Assembly: GCA_948474755.1 (NCBI GenBank)
Contig: CAOLHI010001855.1
Coordinates: 62,001-126,000 of the forward strand
DNA: 64,000 nucleotides
Origin: Ctenosaura bakeri
Lineage: Eukaryota; Chordata; Lepidosauria; Squamata; Iguanidae
Direction of reading: 5' to 3'
Below the pieces are notes generated by a model, which was given only the letters and a program-made list of their open reading frames with translations, had not been told where the DNA came from and did no database searches. Made by a program: the position numbers and the translations under genes. Positions 25,233 through 34,737 of this stretch are shown here, in pieces; the first letter of the stretch is position 1, and the number at the start of each line of letters is the position of its first letter.

Positions 25233-25320
25233 TAAAGGCAAATGCTTAGGAACATCCAAAACTTTTTATCGGATGCTACAGTAATAAACAGGTTAGTGCC
25301 GGGTAAACTTCCCCATGTTG
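25233..25320 (+). repeat. Unnamed hairpin repeat, copy A
   Basis: aaatgcttaggaacatcc through gccgggtaaacttccc is about 80% identical to 27871-27950. The core can fold because catccaaaa faces ttttatcggatg. I do not recognise the family. Confidence 0.5.
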
Positions 25321-25925
25321 CCATGCCATGCATTTTGCCATGCACTGGAGGATTTAGTAAAGGAAGCATCATCTTAATTCTAAACCATATAGGAATAAAT
25401 GGGCTGCCTATTTATGCAGATGCTACATTTTTACCCAGCATTTTCTCCAGGGTACCCAAGAAGTTCCTCCAGATAGGTCTAAAGATGGATGAATTCTTTA
25501 GGTTTTGCCAGTTTTTCTTGCCTTCACATCTGCTTCTTCCGTTCTTTTGTGGCGTTTGTGTTCTCCAAGTGGGGTTGGAATCACAGGGCTGGTAGGCATC
25601 TTGTCAGCTCCCCAAGGCTGTTTCGCAGCCCCCAGAATTTTCCCACAACTTTTTTTTCTTTCTTTCTTTCAGGCCACAAATGGTGAAGTGCTGCTCCTGG
25701 GAGCTTCCAGGAATGGCAGATCTCCTCTAAAGAGAGGCACAGAGCTTTGCCTTCAGTGTGCGTGCATGTGTGCTTGTGTCTGATTAGGCTTTTCTAGAGG
25801 GCTTCCTTCACTCCTGATCAAGAATTTCTAGTCTTCAAAAAAAAAAAAATGAAAATACAGCATTTGGGAGAAAGGTGTAGCCCATGGTGGGTCAAGAGGT
25901 AGGAACAAAATTGACCCTTCTGGGT

Positions 25926-26186
25926 GAGAGCCAATAGTGGGTTGAATGTTGGACTAGGACACTTGGAGATCCGAGTTCAAATCTCTGATTGGCAGTGTTA
26001 CCTCTTGTTAACCTTGAGCGAGTCACACCCTCTCAGCCTCAGAGAAAGGCAAGGGCAAGGCCCCTCTGAACAAATTTGCCCCCCCCCAAAAAAAAAGAAA
26101 AGAAAAAGAAAACCAACTTGTCATAGGTTTGCCTTAGGGTTACCATAAATCAGAAATGACTTGAAGGCGCATAACAACAATAACCA
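25926..26186 (+). repeat. Sauria-type tRNA SINE (full length)
   Basis: The copy runs from tgagagccaatagtgggttg through gttggactaggac, gatccgagttcaaatctctg (box B), ctcagcctcagagaaaggca, gccttagggttaccataaat, cagaaatgacttgaaggcgc to an aacaacaataa tail. A C/A-rich tract (26077-26113) interrupts the middle. The tail matches Bov-B 3' ends, as in squamate Sauria SINEs. Confidence 0.85.
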
Positions 26187-26279
26187 CTTTTGTAAATATA
26201 GGCAGCATTCCTTTTTTAGACGGCGCACCCAAGTAATTGGTGCTTGATTACAGGATGTGTGAAAAGGATCCAGAATCTT

Positions 26280-26565
26280 GGTAGACTAAACATGAACCAG
26301 CCTTGTGATGCAGCAGCCAAATAAGCCAATTCTGGGCTGCATCAGCAAGAGGCCGGTGTTAAGATCAAGGGAGGTAATAGTGCCAGTCTGCTTTGGCCAG
26401 GCATCACTTGGAATTCTGCGCCCAGTTCTGGGCACCACAGTTCAGGCAAGATATTAACAAGCTGGAATGCGTTCAGACAAGGGTGATCACGATGGTCCAG
26501 AAACCACGGCCCGTGAGGAAAGGCTTGGGTTACTTAGGTCAGCCAGCTCCAAACGGGCAGCCAGG
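26280..26565 (+). repeat. CR1 LINE fragment next to BANP terminal exon
   Basis: ttctgggctgcatcagcaag, gatcaagggaggtaatagtg, ggaattctgcgcccagttct, gggcaccacagttcaggcaa, caagctggaatgcgttcaga match the CR1 blocks at 38230 and 43150. It ends about 65 bp before the exon at 26630. Confidence 0.75.
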
Positions 26566-26629
26566 TTCAGCTGATGTTAAACTGTGCTGTGCTTAGCTGT
26601 GCCCCTCTCTCTTTCTCTCTCCCCTGCAG

Positions 26630-26701
26630 AACGCAGACTCTCTTCCGTCGGCCATCCAGCCGGAAATGCAGATAGACCACGGACCCATTCAGATCCAGTG
26701 A
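26630..26701 (+). CDS. BANP: BANP terminal coding exon with stop codon
   Basis: After a pyrimidine-rich tract (gcccctctctctttctctct) and the acceptor cccctgcag, 23 codons read NADSLPSAIQPEMQIDHGPI then QIQ and TGA at 26699-26701. The frame is phase 0 and continues directly from the exon ending at 19040. The ending QPEMQ-(I/L)-(D/E)-H-G-x-IQIQ is, as I recall it, the conserved extreme C-terminus of BANP. The two exons together give the last 71 residues. The exon is short and has no ATG, so simple ORF scanning misses it; the overlapping ATG-started frame at 26584-26799 is a shadow. A CR1 remnant ends about 70 bp upstream, close to where the branch point should lie. The start was chosen from the acceptor AG and the phase. 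Confidence 0.87.
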   Translation, partial: NADSLPSAIQPEMQIDHGPIQIQ

Positions 26702-27535
26702 GACGACGAAGAGGAGCAGTGAGGGTGACTCCGTGCCCCTTAGCCTTGGCAGCTAAAGATTCCAGCCGACGATGCTCAAGAAGAAAAGCAAGTATGTAGC
26801 TTCTCAGCCTGAACGTGGATGCTCTCCTTTGACCTCTCCTGTATATATGAGTGTGGACCCACCTCCGTTGATCTCATGGTTTGGACGCAACACGGGAAGT
26901 CCCTGTGTCCCAGCCATGCCATGCGCACGCTGTGGGAGGTGCCGCCTCCTTCACTCCATAGCAAAGGAGCTCCTCCAGCAGGCTGTGGTTTCGCCTCACC
27001 GGAAGAAACTAACACCGACCTTACCAAAAGGCGGAAACCTCGCTAACCTTAATTAATCAAAAACGTTACGAATGAATTAAACATGCCACTGCTCCACGGC
27101 TCATTCTCATACATGTCTGTAGATACCGTGTCAGACACCCGCCTGTCTTGCAGCACACACTTTACCACAGAGAAGGAATCAAGAGTGCAAGTCTATTTTG
27201 ATGTTTGAGAGAAGAATTTTTATTAATTTGCTATGTTTATAACAAAAAGAGAGAGAGAGAGAACAATGTATTTAAGAAATGAATGGGGAGGGATGGGGGA
27301 GCCCATTATTTCAAAAGTTAAGCTTTTTTTGCTGCTGGTTTTTTTTTTTCTGTTTCAGTGTAATTATCAAGTATTTGCAAAAAAGAAAAAAAGAAAAAAA
27401 ATCCACACACACACACACATGAAACCTTTGCCTTTTTGTTTGTTTCGTTGCTTAACTACTTTTCTAAAGAGGAAATCTACTATCCAACACTGTAATTATG
27501 CATTTCTAAAGAAATAAATGTGTATTTATGAAGAC
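26702..27535 (+). other. BANP: BANP 3' untranslated region
   Basis: This is the sequence from the stop codon to the first good polyadenylation signal (AATAAA at 27513). It contains short (GA)n at 27249-27262, an A/G-rich stretch followed by (CA)n at 27404-27419, and several T-rich runs. Small ORFs here (for example 26772-27056 and 26819-27046) are shadows without recognisable domains. Its first ~350 bp are GC-richer than the rest. The exact cleavage site is inferred. Confidence 0.7.
27513..27518 (+). terminator. Polyadenylation signal AATAAA (proximal, BANP)
   Basis: A canonical AATAAA is followed about 20 nt downstream by a T-rich element (atctttttttgcctgcc, near 27537-27553). Such a U-rich downstream element fits cleavage near 27530-27540. 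It is the first canonical hexamer with a convincing downstream element after the BANP stop. Confidence 0.6.
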
Positions 27536-27653
27536 TATCTTTTTTTGCCTGCCTTTGGATTAGAACACTTTTGAGGGACTTGTTTTTCAAGAAGCAGTCC
27601 TTTCCTTTCACATTGGCTTCTCTTTGGTAACCTTTGCAGTGCCTCTTCAAGGC

Positions 27654-27659
27654 AATAAA
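27654..27659 (+). terminator. Possible alternative polyadenylation signal AATAAA
   Basis: A second AATAAA lies about 140 bp past the first and is followed by a pyrimidine-rich run (tctcttcttctttctgcc). It could give a slightly longer BANP 3' UTR. Only transcript 3' ends would tell which site is used. Confidence 0.35.
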
Positions 27660-27870
27660 ATTGCCATTGTCTCTTCTTCTTTCTGCCCGTCCTGCCAACT
27701 GATGTCATCTGTGGCACCCACAGAGTATATATTTTTACATATTTGCAATTTAAGGATCCCCCCCCAAGGGTGGCTCTGCAAATGCAGACATACAAAATAA
27801 AGTGAATAAAAAAGAGCAGCCGTCTTGAAAATAAAACTTGTATAAAACCAGTGCCGTTGAGGGCTGAAAG

Positions 27871-27950
27871 CGAATGCAAATGCTTAGGAACATCAGAAAG
27901 TCTTCTTCTGATGCTACAGTGACGAGAAGGTTATTGCCAGGTAAACTTCC
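27871..27950 (+). repeat. Unnamed hairpin repeat, copy B
   Basis: aaatgcttaggaacatcaga, atgctacagtgacgagaagg, ttattgccaggtaaacttcc pairs with the copy at 25233. The hairpin is perfect here: catcagaa faces ttctgatg. It lies about 350 bp past the BANP poly(A) signal. Confidence 0.5.
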
Positions 27951-28025
27951 CAACATCCTGGGGAGAAAAAAGAGTACAACCACTGAAAAAGTAGTCTTTC
28001 TTTCATTGCAACCAGTCTTGCCTGA

Positions 28026-28225
28026 GGAGATGAGTGGACCCTCTGTATACTCAGGGGTTCCGTTACAGGGACTCCCATGAATAGTGGAATTTATGAACAC
28101 TCATACCCTGTTATATTTAGTGGTGGCAACATGCACACATCACCGTCATATTGGGTTTAGGGACACAGTGCTGCGCATGACCTAGAAATTGCACACACAG
28201 AGGTTGCCTGTAAGGAAGGCTCCTA
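28026..28225 (+). mobile_element. Tigger-like DNA transposon remnant
   Basis: gtggaccctctgtatactca, ggggttccgttacagggact and cccatgaatagtggaattta resemble the ends of Tigger-derived MITEs. The element is one-sided; its other end is not visible. Confidence 0.45.
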
Positions 28226-28230
28226 GTATA

Positions 28231-28617
28231 CAGGTTGAGTAGCCCTCATCTGGAAATCCAGAATCCCCCCAAAAAGGAACCTTTTTGCCATCCACTTCCA
28301 CATTTGAGGTCAGGTTCATTTGTCTCTCAGATTGTCAGTCTCTCTCCAGCCTTACATCTCATACACAGTCAGCAAACAAACTCAAGGCTGGAGAGAGATG
28401 GAAGGATTTGTAAAATGATGGGGACCCAAGCACAGTGCTCGGTGGGAAGCGATGACTGCAGTGCTCCTGCTCATTTGTTTGTGGTCTCCCTGGAAATCTC
28501 TTGTGCCATTCTGTATTTCATGGATATCCAAATACAGGTATTCCAAAATCTCAAAAAAAAAAAAAAATCTGAAACACTTCTGGTTCCAAGCATTTCAGAT
28601 GAGGGATACTCAACCTG
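28231..28617. mobile_element. Tc1/mariner (Tigger-like) element, 387 bp
   Basis: Inverted ends: caggttgagtagccctcatc, tggaaat on the left and atttcagatgagggatactc, aacctg on the right. TA precedes the left end; the right flank is TT, so one target base has changed. The interior holds a poly-A run (28552-28566) and no transposase. Confidence 0.65.
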
Positions 28618-28639
28618 TTCCAGCAAATGGTAGTCTGGT

Positions 28640-29910
28640 TATAAACTACATGATTGGAAAAGGAGGCACTTACCCTTCAAATTGTCTTTGGGGGTAAACT
28701 CGAGATGGATGTTCCCAGGAACTGTCTTAAGGACTAACAGCTGTTTCCAAATTCTTTTCCAAGGAAGCCCCATATCCATTATATTATGGTAAATCATGAG
28801 GTTGGAGAAATTTATCTTTTTTGGGCGGCTACAAGAAGCCTGCATCCAGCTTGGCCAGAATAGGTTATCCTGGGAGCTGTTATCTGAAAAAGTAGAATTT
28901 CCACATCTGGTGCAATCCATAAGACAGGGAGGAAGATTGCTTGGGGGGTTGCATGCAGCTCCCCTCACACGGCTCTTTTTGTGGTCTTCAGCCCCTCGAC
29001 CCAGCCTTTTTTCTGCCTTCTGTCCCCCAATGTAAATGGCCTTTCCTGGAAGCCTCCTGGAGTAGCAAGTGACCTTTTGAACAGGTCTCTGCCCCGCTGC
29101 CCACTGTTTGGAATGCACTGGGGGAAAAAACTGTTTTACAAAACTAGAAGCGAACTTCCAACTATCTACCCCTGTTTGTTTTGCAGTCCATGAGGCCCTC
29201 AGAAAGCCTTGGGGCAGAAAAGTGTCTCCCGAAACTCACCCATTGTAAGGTTTAGGGTCAACATTTTCCCCTTAAAAATAAATGTCAAAATTGGGATTTG
29301 GAACTGGGTGCTATGACAGGGTGGTGAGTCATGCGGTGAGTGTCGTTATTGCTAAGAGGAGCCTCAATCCCTGCTCAACCTGCAAGCGGTGGTTCTCAGC
29401 GGCAGGCACATTTGTGGCATGCTAGTGCAGGCAAGGAGATTTGATTGCATTCGGTCCAAGTGATTCTTCAGCAATATCCCTGTGAATTAGCTGCACTCCA
29501 TACACACCAAGGGCAGTGGTGAAGATTCCTGCAGGCTGGAATGCAATTAGCCATTTATAACATGGCAAGGAATCCAAGGTTAACACCCTTATTCTTGTAA
29601 AATACCATTAGGGGAATATTCATTAATGTTGTTTCCTACAGTCTGATAAATTGGTCTGGACTAGATTATTTTTTTAAAGAAAAGAAAAGAACATCTCGTT
29701 ACAACTAGACATGGGAAATTGCAATCAAGAGGAACAACTATTTGACAGCACCAAGAAAAGATTGTGGTCTTGACAGTTTGGTCATAGCAGTGGTCTTTTC
29801 CCAGCCCAGGCTTAATAATAAATTAAGGAGCAATCTTGACAGGTTGATAGAACCCCTCTTCCAAGAGAAGGAACACGAAGAGATTTGGCTTCTCCTCCCC
29901 TTCGCCATCT
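28640..29910. other. Intergenic DNA, mostly unassigned
   Basis: A 159-codon minus-strand open frame (28639-29118) has no recognisable domain. Its middle loosely resembles decayed LINE coding sequence, but I cannot assign it. The rest is unique-looking. Confidence 0.35.
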
Positions 29911-29914
29911 TTCT

Positions 29915-29980
29915 GCATGACCTTGAACTGAGTCACTGGCCTCTGAGACTCAGAATCCCCTCCTGTGAAAAATGGATGTC
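29915..29980 (+). repeat. MIR-like SINE core fragment
   Basis: tgaccttgaactgagtcact, ggcctctgagactcagaatc then tcctgtgaaaaatggatgtc follows the order of the MIR 3' core. It is an old fragment, shared in type across amniotes. Confidence 0.5.
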
Positions 29981-30507
29981 AGAATGGCTTTAGAAATTCC
30001 ATCTTCCATGCCAAGAAAACCCAGACCTTGCAACCAGGCTGAATCATGTAAATTAAAAACTTTGCATATATTTGCTGATGCAGAGAAATTGTAGTTGGAA
30101 AAGAAAGTCTCTTGTTTCAAGGCAGGCAGGCAAAAATAATTGTCTTCATGCTCAACAAGATTATAAGGCTCGGTGGCGAGACGGAGCAGATGTTCCACAC
30201 AACTTCATCTAGAAACGGCCGCTTTCACCAACCACCTCTTCTAGAATCCATCTTTAAAAACAAACAAAAAACCCCTACTCGCTAAAAACAGAACCCTTGA
30301 AAGTGGTGAGGTTGCAAAACAAGGTAAGGAAAGCCAATTAACCCAGAATTACAATTGTCTGACATGCTTTCTCCTCTTCTTAGATCTTCTGCTTTTTCTG
30401 TTACAGGCGCAGAATTTATTTTGAAAGGGGAAAAATGGATTTGATCTGTCTTTTCTCCCCAGAATCATTCACTGATAAACTAATTAATTTTAAGACCTTG
30501 ATACTAT

Positions 30508-31095
30508 CATATATACTTGTGTATAAGTTGGCCTTGTGTATAAATGAAGGGCATGGATTTTGGTATGATCCATGGGTAAGTGGGGGTAGAACTTTGGGGC
30601 TCAGCAAGGTGCTTCTTGGATCCATTCTATGGAGAGGCCGACGTGCCAGTGCCACATTGAGGGGTGGTACCTGCCCCTGTCCACTGCTGCAAGCCATTGC
30701 AAACAGACACCTGAGAGACCAGATGGGGTCAGGGCTTCTTTTAGGTTTTGCATGGACAGACAAAGCTCTCAAGGTGAGAGCTTAGTTCCCCTGTGGAGAA
30801 CCTAGAAAAAATCTGGACCCCTCCCACTCTCCTTGCATTGGTGAGAAAGTGCAAAAGAACTGCTGCCAAGGCAGAGAGAGCAGAGAAGTTATGGGCTTTT
30901 TGCAAATTCTCCCAGGACAAACTAAGGCAAGAGCTTAGACTGTCTGGAGAGAGCCTGAAAGAAGCATCTCTCCCCTCTGCTCTCTCCACCAAGGTTGGGA
31001 AATGCCAAAGAGGCACCCCTGCAGCTGTGATTCCACCCCCCCAAGCAGGCCAGAAGAAACTGCAGCAGACATGTTGACCTGTGTATAAGTACAGC
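30508..31095. mobile_element. Possible DNA element ending in GTGTATAAGT
   Basis: atatacttgtgtataagttg at the left and gttgacctgtgtataagtac at the right recall the ends of a common reptile DNA repeat. The interior has no transposase. The boundaries and family are uncertain. Confidence 0.3.
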
Positions 31096-31154
31096 AGCCC
31101 CTCGAGTTTCGTGAGGGTTCAGGCTGCTCATGAAAATAAAAACACTGCCCATCC

Positions 31155-31385
31155 GTGTGAGCGCTCCTCTTTTCATTCCCTTGCTTTTTGCCCAGACGTG
31201 TGTGCCTTCCTTTTCTATGCCAGGCAAAGGAGGGGAAGAATGGGGGGAGGCTCCCATGTGCCTTCTCTGTGTGTGGGGCTGCCCCCTCTCATTCATTTGC
31301 CTTTTGCCTGGGCACAGAGAAGGAAGGCACACACGCCTGGGCAACAGCCAAGGGAATGGGAGAATAGGGGGAAGGCAAGCAGGCA
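31155..31385. repeat. Compound direct and inverted repeat
   Basis: gtgtgtgccttccttttcta, tgccaggcaaa (31199-31229) is inverted at tttgcctgggcacagagaag, gaaggcacacac (31301-31332). In addition ctcctcttttcattcccttg (31163) recurs in direct order as ccctctcattcatttgcc (31284). No target duplication is seen. Confidence 0.5.
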
Positions 31386-31389
31386 CCTT

Positions 31390-31554
31390 GGCTATTTCTG
31401 CACTAGCCTGCTATAGTGCTGTTATTCCACATTCAACTTCCTATGTAATCCTGAGGGCCCCTTTGAGGCCCCTCCCTAAACTACAAACCCCAGGATTGCA
31501 TAGGATATTGAAAGTGGAATAATTGCACTAGAACAGGTTAGTGCGGAAATGACC
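31390..31554. mobile_element. Palindromic hAT-like MITE, copy 2
   Basis: The ends ggctatttctgcactagcct and ggttagtgcggaaatgacc, with arms containing ttattccacattcaacttcc and gatattgaaagtggaataat. The central part reads tttgaggcccctccctaaac. It is somewhat more diverged than the copy at 59791. Confidence 0.75.
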
Positions 31555-32193
31555 CTTCGGAATATCCAAATTCAAACCCGCAAATGTGGAGGGAGGACCG
31601 AACCACATTGAAATGTGAATAAGTCAACTGAGTTTTGTGGGGTTGCTTTTTTGGCATACGTTTTCAGGTTATACATGGTACTCTTTCCAAAGCTCAAAGC
31701 AGTTTACACTGAAAATCACCCCACATGGCTGCAGAATTATTATGGAAAAAGAACCACACCGGAGATGATCCAAGGGTGCAACCACAGCAGGGAGAGAGAA
31801 TTGGAGGTGTTGGGAGGTCTGTTGCCTGACAGCTCCAGGTGCAGCTTGGATGACGATCTCAGGTGTGGATGGCAGTGCTGATCAAAGGCTGGGCCAGCTA
31901 CACCTACTGAAATTCCTGCTCCCATAGAATAACTAAAGGCGCCTAAGGCCTGTTAGTTTTTCTGCCAGTCCATCCTAAAACACATCGTCTGGATGCGTCC
32001 CAAGAGCCTCTTTTGAAATGGAGACAAACCCTGGGCTTGGAAATGAGAGCTCATAGGCAACTATTTACTTGTGACTGGTTTCTTCTGAAAAATACTGGAG
32101 AAATTGCATCACATTATGTTTTAACTCAACAGTCCATAGCTTCCTCTTTGTAGTTGCTCGCACAGGGATGCTGCCTCAGCTAAAGAACAACAT

Positions 32194-32400
32194 GAAGTGG
32201 TGTTTGAGTGTTGGAGAAGGACTCCAGGAGACCAGGGTTTGAATCCCTGTTTGGCCACTGGGGTGACCTTGGACGACTCACACACTCTCAGCCTCGGAGG
32301 AAGGTAGTGGCAAACCTCCTTTAATAAATGTGGACTGGAAAACCCTGAAGTAGTATTACTACATCAGGGTCACCTTGAAGAAACTGAACAACAGCAAGCC
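32194..32400 (+). repeat. Sauria-type tRNA SINE
   Basis: gtggtgtttgagtgttgg, accagggtttgaatccctgt (box B), ggccactggggtgaccttgg, ctcagcctcggaggaaggta and a decayed tail with aacaacagcaa. The next SINE starts immediately after it. Confidence 0.75.
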
Positions 32401-32403
32401 TCA

Positions 32404-32584
32404 CTGAACGGTGCAGGAGGTCTACAACCCCAGAGAACAGGATTCAATTCCCCGCTTGGCCGCAGAAACTCACTGGGTGACTTTGGGTGTGTCACACGCT
32501 CTCCGCCCCAGAAAACCCCATGAGGGGCTCTCCTTAGGGTCACCACAAGTCAGAAATGACTTGAAGGAATACAGCAACAAATCT
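32404..32584 (+). repeat. Sauria-type tRNA SINE (tandem with previous)
   Basis: gattcaattccccgcttggc, actcactgggtgactttggg, cacacgctctccgccccaga, ttagggtcaccacaagtcag, aaatgacttgaaggaataca, gcaacaaa. The middle (aggcaaacctcc part) is deleted relative to full copies. Confidence 0.75.
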
Positions 32585-32924
32585 ATTTACTGGCAAGAAA
32601 CATGGCATAAAAGCTTTTAAAAGCTGGAACTGTAACTGTGACAAACTACTCCTCTGGAAGGGGAATTTGGAACTGTCACAATAATTACTTCGCTTTAAAA
32701 AAGTAAGTTTTCTAAATTGTAGGCAAATCTACATGTGTCTGTGTATGTGCAAAACTAATTCAAAGTGATCTGTTTAATTGATGAGAAACAGGCAGTGAAC
32801 GATATTTTTTTAAATTGTTAGCTGCCACAGTAATGAGTTGCTATTTTGGGAGCAGATGGATTGATAGATAGATTAAAAAGTAGATTTCCCAGCCTCTGGA
32901 AAAATCTCTGTGTCAAAGGAAGGA

Positions 32925-33022
32925 CTGGCAGAACCACTGCTGAGTATTCCTTGCTAAGAAAACCCTATGAAATTCATGGGGTCCCTATAAGTCCATAGGT
33001 GTCTTGAAAGCACAGAGACTGA
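32925..33022 (+). repeat. 5S-type SINE, 3' half only
   Basis: ggactggcagaaccactgct, gagtattccttgctaagaaa, accctatgaaattcatgggg, tccctataagtccatagg is the body and tail without the 5S head, i.e. a 5'-truncated copy. Confidence 0.6.
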
Positions 33023-33080
33023 TGCTCCATCTTCAATATAGCATCCTTTAATGACAGCCATCATCTCAGTGGCATAAAAA

Positions 33081-33250
33081 CCCTAAAGGCACCAGATTTC
33101 ATCCTAAGGAGGATCAGTACTGGGATGGAAGACCACCAAGAAATGCCTGGCTATATTTCAGAGGAAGGAACTGGTGAAACCACCTGTGAAGATTCCTTGC
33201 TAAGGAAACCTTATTGAAATAAGTCGCCATAAATCCACAGGCCACAGTGA
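33081..33250 (+). repeat. 5S-type SINE
   Basis: cagtactgggatggaagacc is the 5S box C region. It is followed by gctatatttcagaggaagga, gattccttgctaaggaaacc, gtcgccataaatccacagg. The 5' box A part is decayed. Confidence 0.65.
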
Positions 33251-33349
33251 GAAGAGAGCGTGTTTTGCAAGGGCTGAGCTTGCCAAGGCAGGAAAGCCTT
33301 AATCTGCTCCCTGCAAAGTATATCCTCTGCCTGGCCTGTGAGATTCTGC

Positions 33350-33606
33350 AGCAGAGCATGGCTCTCGGTTCCTCCTGGCAGGCCGAGGGTTAAAGCCTGT
33401 GCAGGGAAAGCGGGTGGGAAGGGAATCCCTCGCTTGGAACTTGAGACTTTCCAGCTGAGCGAGGGGGACGCAGGCAGACGTCACGGTCCTCCTTGCTGCG
33501 CTGAGTTTCCCATGTCAAAGGAAGTCCAGGGAAAGAGCATCAAGGACTCCAAGGCCACTGAGAATAGAGATATGTAATGCCATCATCACTTCCGAAGCCG
33601 GTAAGT
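33350..33606 (+). promoter_or_regulatory. GC-rich block ending in a strong splice-donor sequence
   Basis: This short CpG-containing stretch ends at agccggtaagtcgag, which includes the near-perfect donor GTAAGT at 33601. It could be a first exon of an unannotated transcript, or simply unique DNA. The 79-codon open frame inside has no known domain. Confidence 0.2.
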
Positions 33607-34364
33607 CGAGAGCCTATGGAATAAGGATAATGTTTTTTAAAAAAAATGCCTTGCAGAGGTTTGGAAATGTGACTTTCACAGCCAGCCTCGGAAATGGAAG
33701 AGAACATTTCCTTTTATTTTTTTCCTCCCAAGCGGTTTTGGTACCCCTGCCTCAGCAACAGGCTGATGTAACTTATGCAGATCTGGTAAAAGGAAGGCAA
33801 AGAAATGTCTCCCAAGGCTGTCATCTGTGTATGCAAGGACACCTCCCAAGAATTTAGGGAGAAGGAAGAAATCCAGTGCTTGGGTCTCGTGAATGGCTAG
33901 GTAGCTTCTTTTTTTAACAGGATGTTGGATTTGCTTTGAGTTGCCTGGCTGTTTGCTCGGGTGAAACAATTGCCGCTGCTGAGTGTGTTTGTGACTGTGA
34001 TCTTTCAACATTTGGCGTGGTTTCCTCAGAAGGTGGGACCCAGTGAGGAGTGCAAGTTTTCAACTTTGCGGACAAGTTCTCCCCTTTCCTCCTCCATCTG
34101 CATGGACAAGGACTCTGTGTGTGTGTGTGTAGGAAGGAAAAGAGACCCACATCTTTTATGAATCAGTTTGTGGTGTTTACTCATAGGATGAATAATTTTT
34201 CACAGCCTGTGGGATTCTGTTGCTCTGCTGTGCAAGAAATGGGTTTGGGGAAAATAATAGGGCATCCTGGCGAATATCAACTTTCTTTTCTTTTTTGGAA
34301 AAAGCAAGTTTCTAGTCCTTAAGATGACAGGGAAACCTGAAATAGAGTGGACAACTTGTTATGT

Positions 34365-34411
34365 GTCTACAAGTGCACACCAACTTGTGGCAACTGTATA
34401 CTAGGGTTTTC
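34365..34411 (-). repeat. Outer Sauria-type SINE, left piece of nested pair
   Basis: tctacaagtgcacaccaact, tgtggcaactgtatactagg is the Bov-B-like tail in reverse. The element is split at 34411 by the SINE below and resumes at 34629. Confidence 0.6.
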
Positions 34412-34422
34412 TTGGCTAGATT

Positions 34423-34616
34423 GGAGCTGTTGTGTGCCTTCAAGTGGTTTCTGACTTATGGTCAGACTAAGGTGACCCTAATATGAGTTTTTCTGGGGGC
34501 TGAGAGTGTGTGACATGCCCAAGGTCACCCAGTGGGTTTCCATGGCCAAGCAGGGAATGAAGCCTGGTCTCCAGGGTTGTAATCCAATGTTCAGACCACT
34601 ACCACTCTGGATCTTG
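34423..34616 (-). repeat. Inner Sauria-type SINE with 12 bp target duplication
   Basis: tgttgtgtgccttcaagtgg, tttctgacttatgg, gtttttctgggggctgagag, caaggtcacccagtgggttt, gaagcctggtctccagg and tcagaccactaccactctgg form a full reverse copy. cttggctagatt occurs just before it (34411-34422) and again just after it (34617-34628), so the duplication is intact. Confidence 0.85.
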
Positions 34617-34628
34617 CTTGGCTAGATT

Positions 34629-34737
34629 TCTTCAGAGTAATCCATGGCCCATCTCTCAGCCTGAGAGAGTGAGACTTGTTGAAGGACATCCAAGGGGTTT
34701 TAACAGCTGAGTGGGGATTTGAACCCAGGTCTCTTAG
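34629..34737 (-). repeat. Outer Sauria-type SINE, right piece of nested pair
   Basis: ccatctctcagcctgagaga, gtgagacttgttgaaggaca, gagtggggatttgaaccca and ggtctcttagtcc continue the element interrupted at 34411. The right end runs straight into a MITE arm. Confidence 0.65.

Larger units (their letters stand above)
19041..26629 (+). other. BANP: BANP last intron (7.6 kb)
   Basis: The intron is bounded by donor gtgcgt and acceptor ctgcag. It contains two hAT-like MITEs with target duplications (19733-19872, 24880-25057), an L2 3' end, (GT)n, Sauria SINEs and a CR1 fragment just before the terminal exon. A moderately GC-rich stretch at 19930-20450 contains a 168-codon open frame with no recognisable domain, which I treat as chance. 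The interval 22180-22730 has no clear feature. Confidence 0.7.

Noticed and set aside
25970..25995. A functional tRNA gene from the box B-like gttcaaatctc
   Set aside because: It is the tRNA-derived head of a SINE, without a complete cloverleaf.
29742..29993. 83-codon plus frame
   Set aside because: It overlaps a MIR-like SINE core and has no domain.
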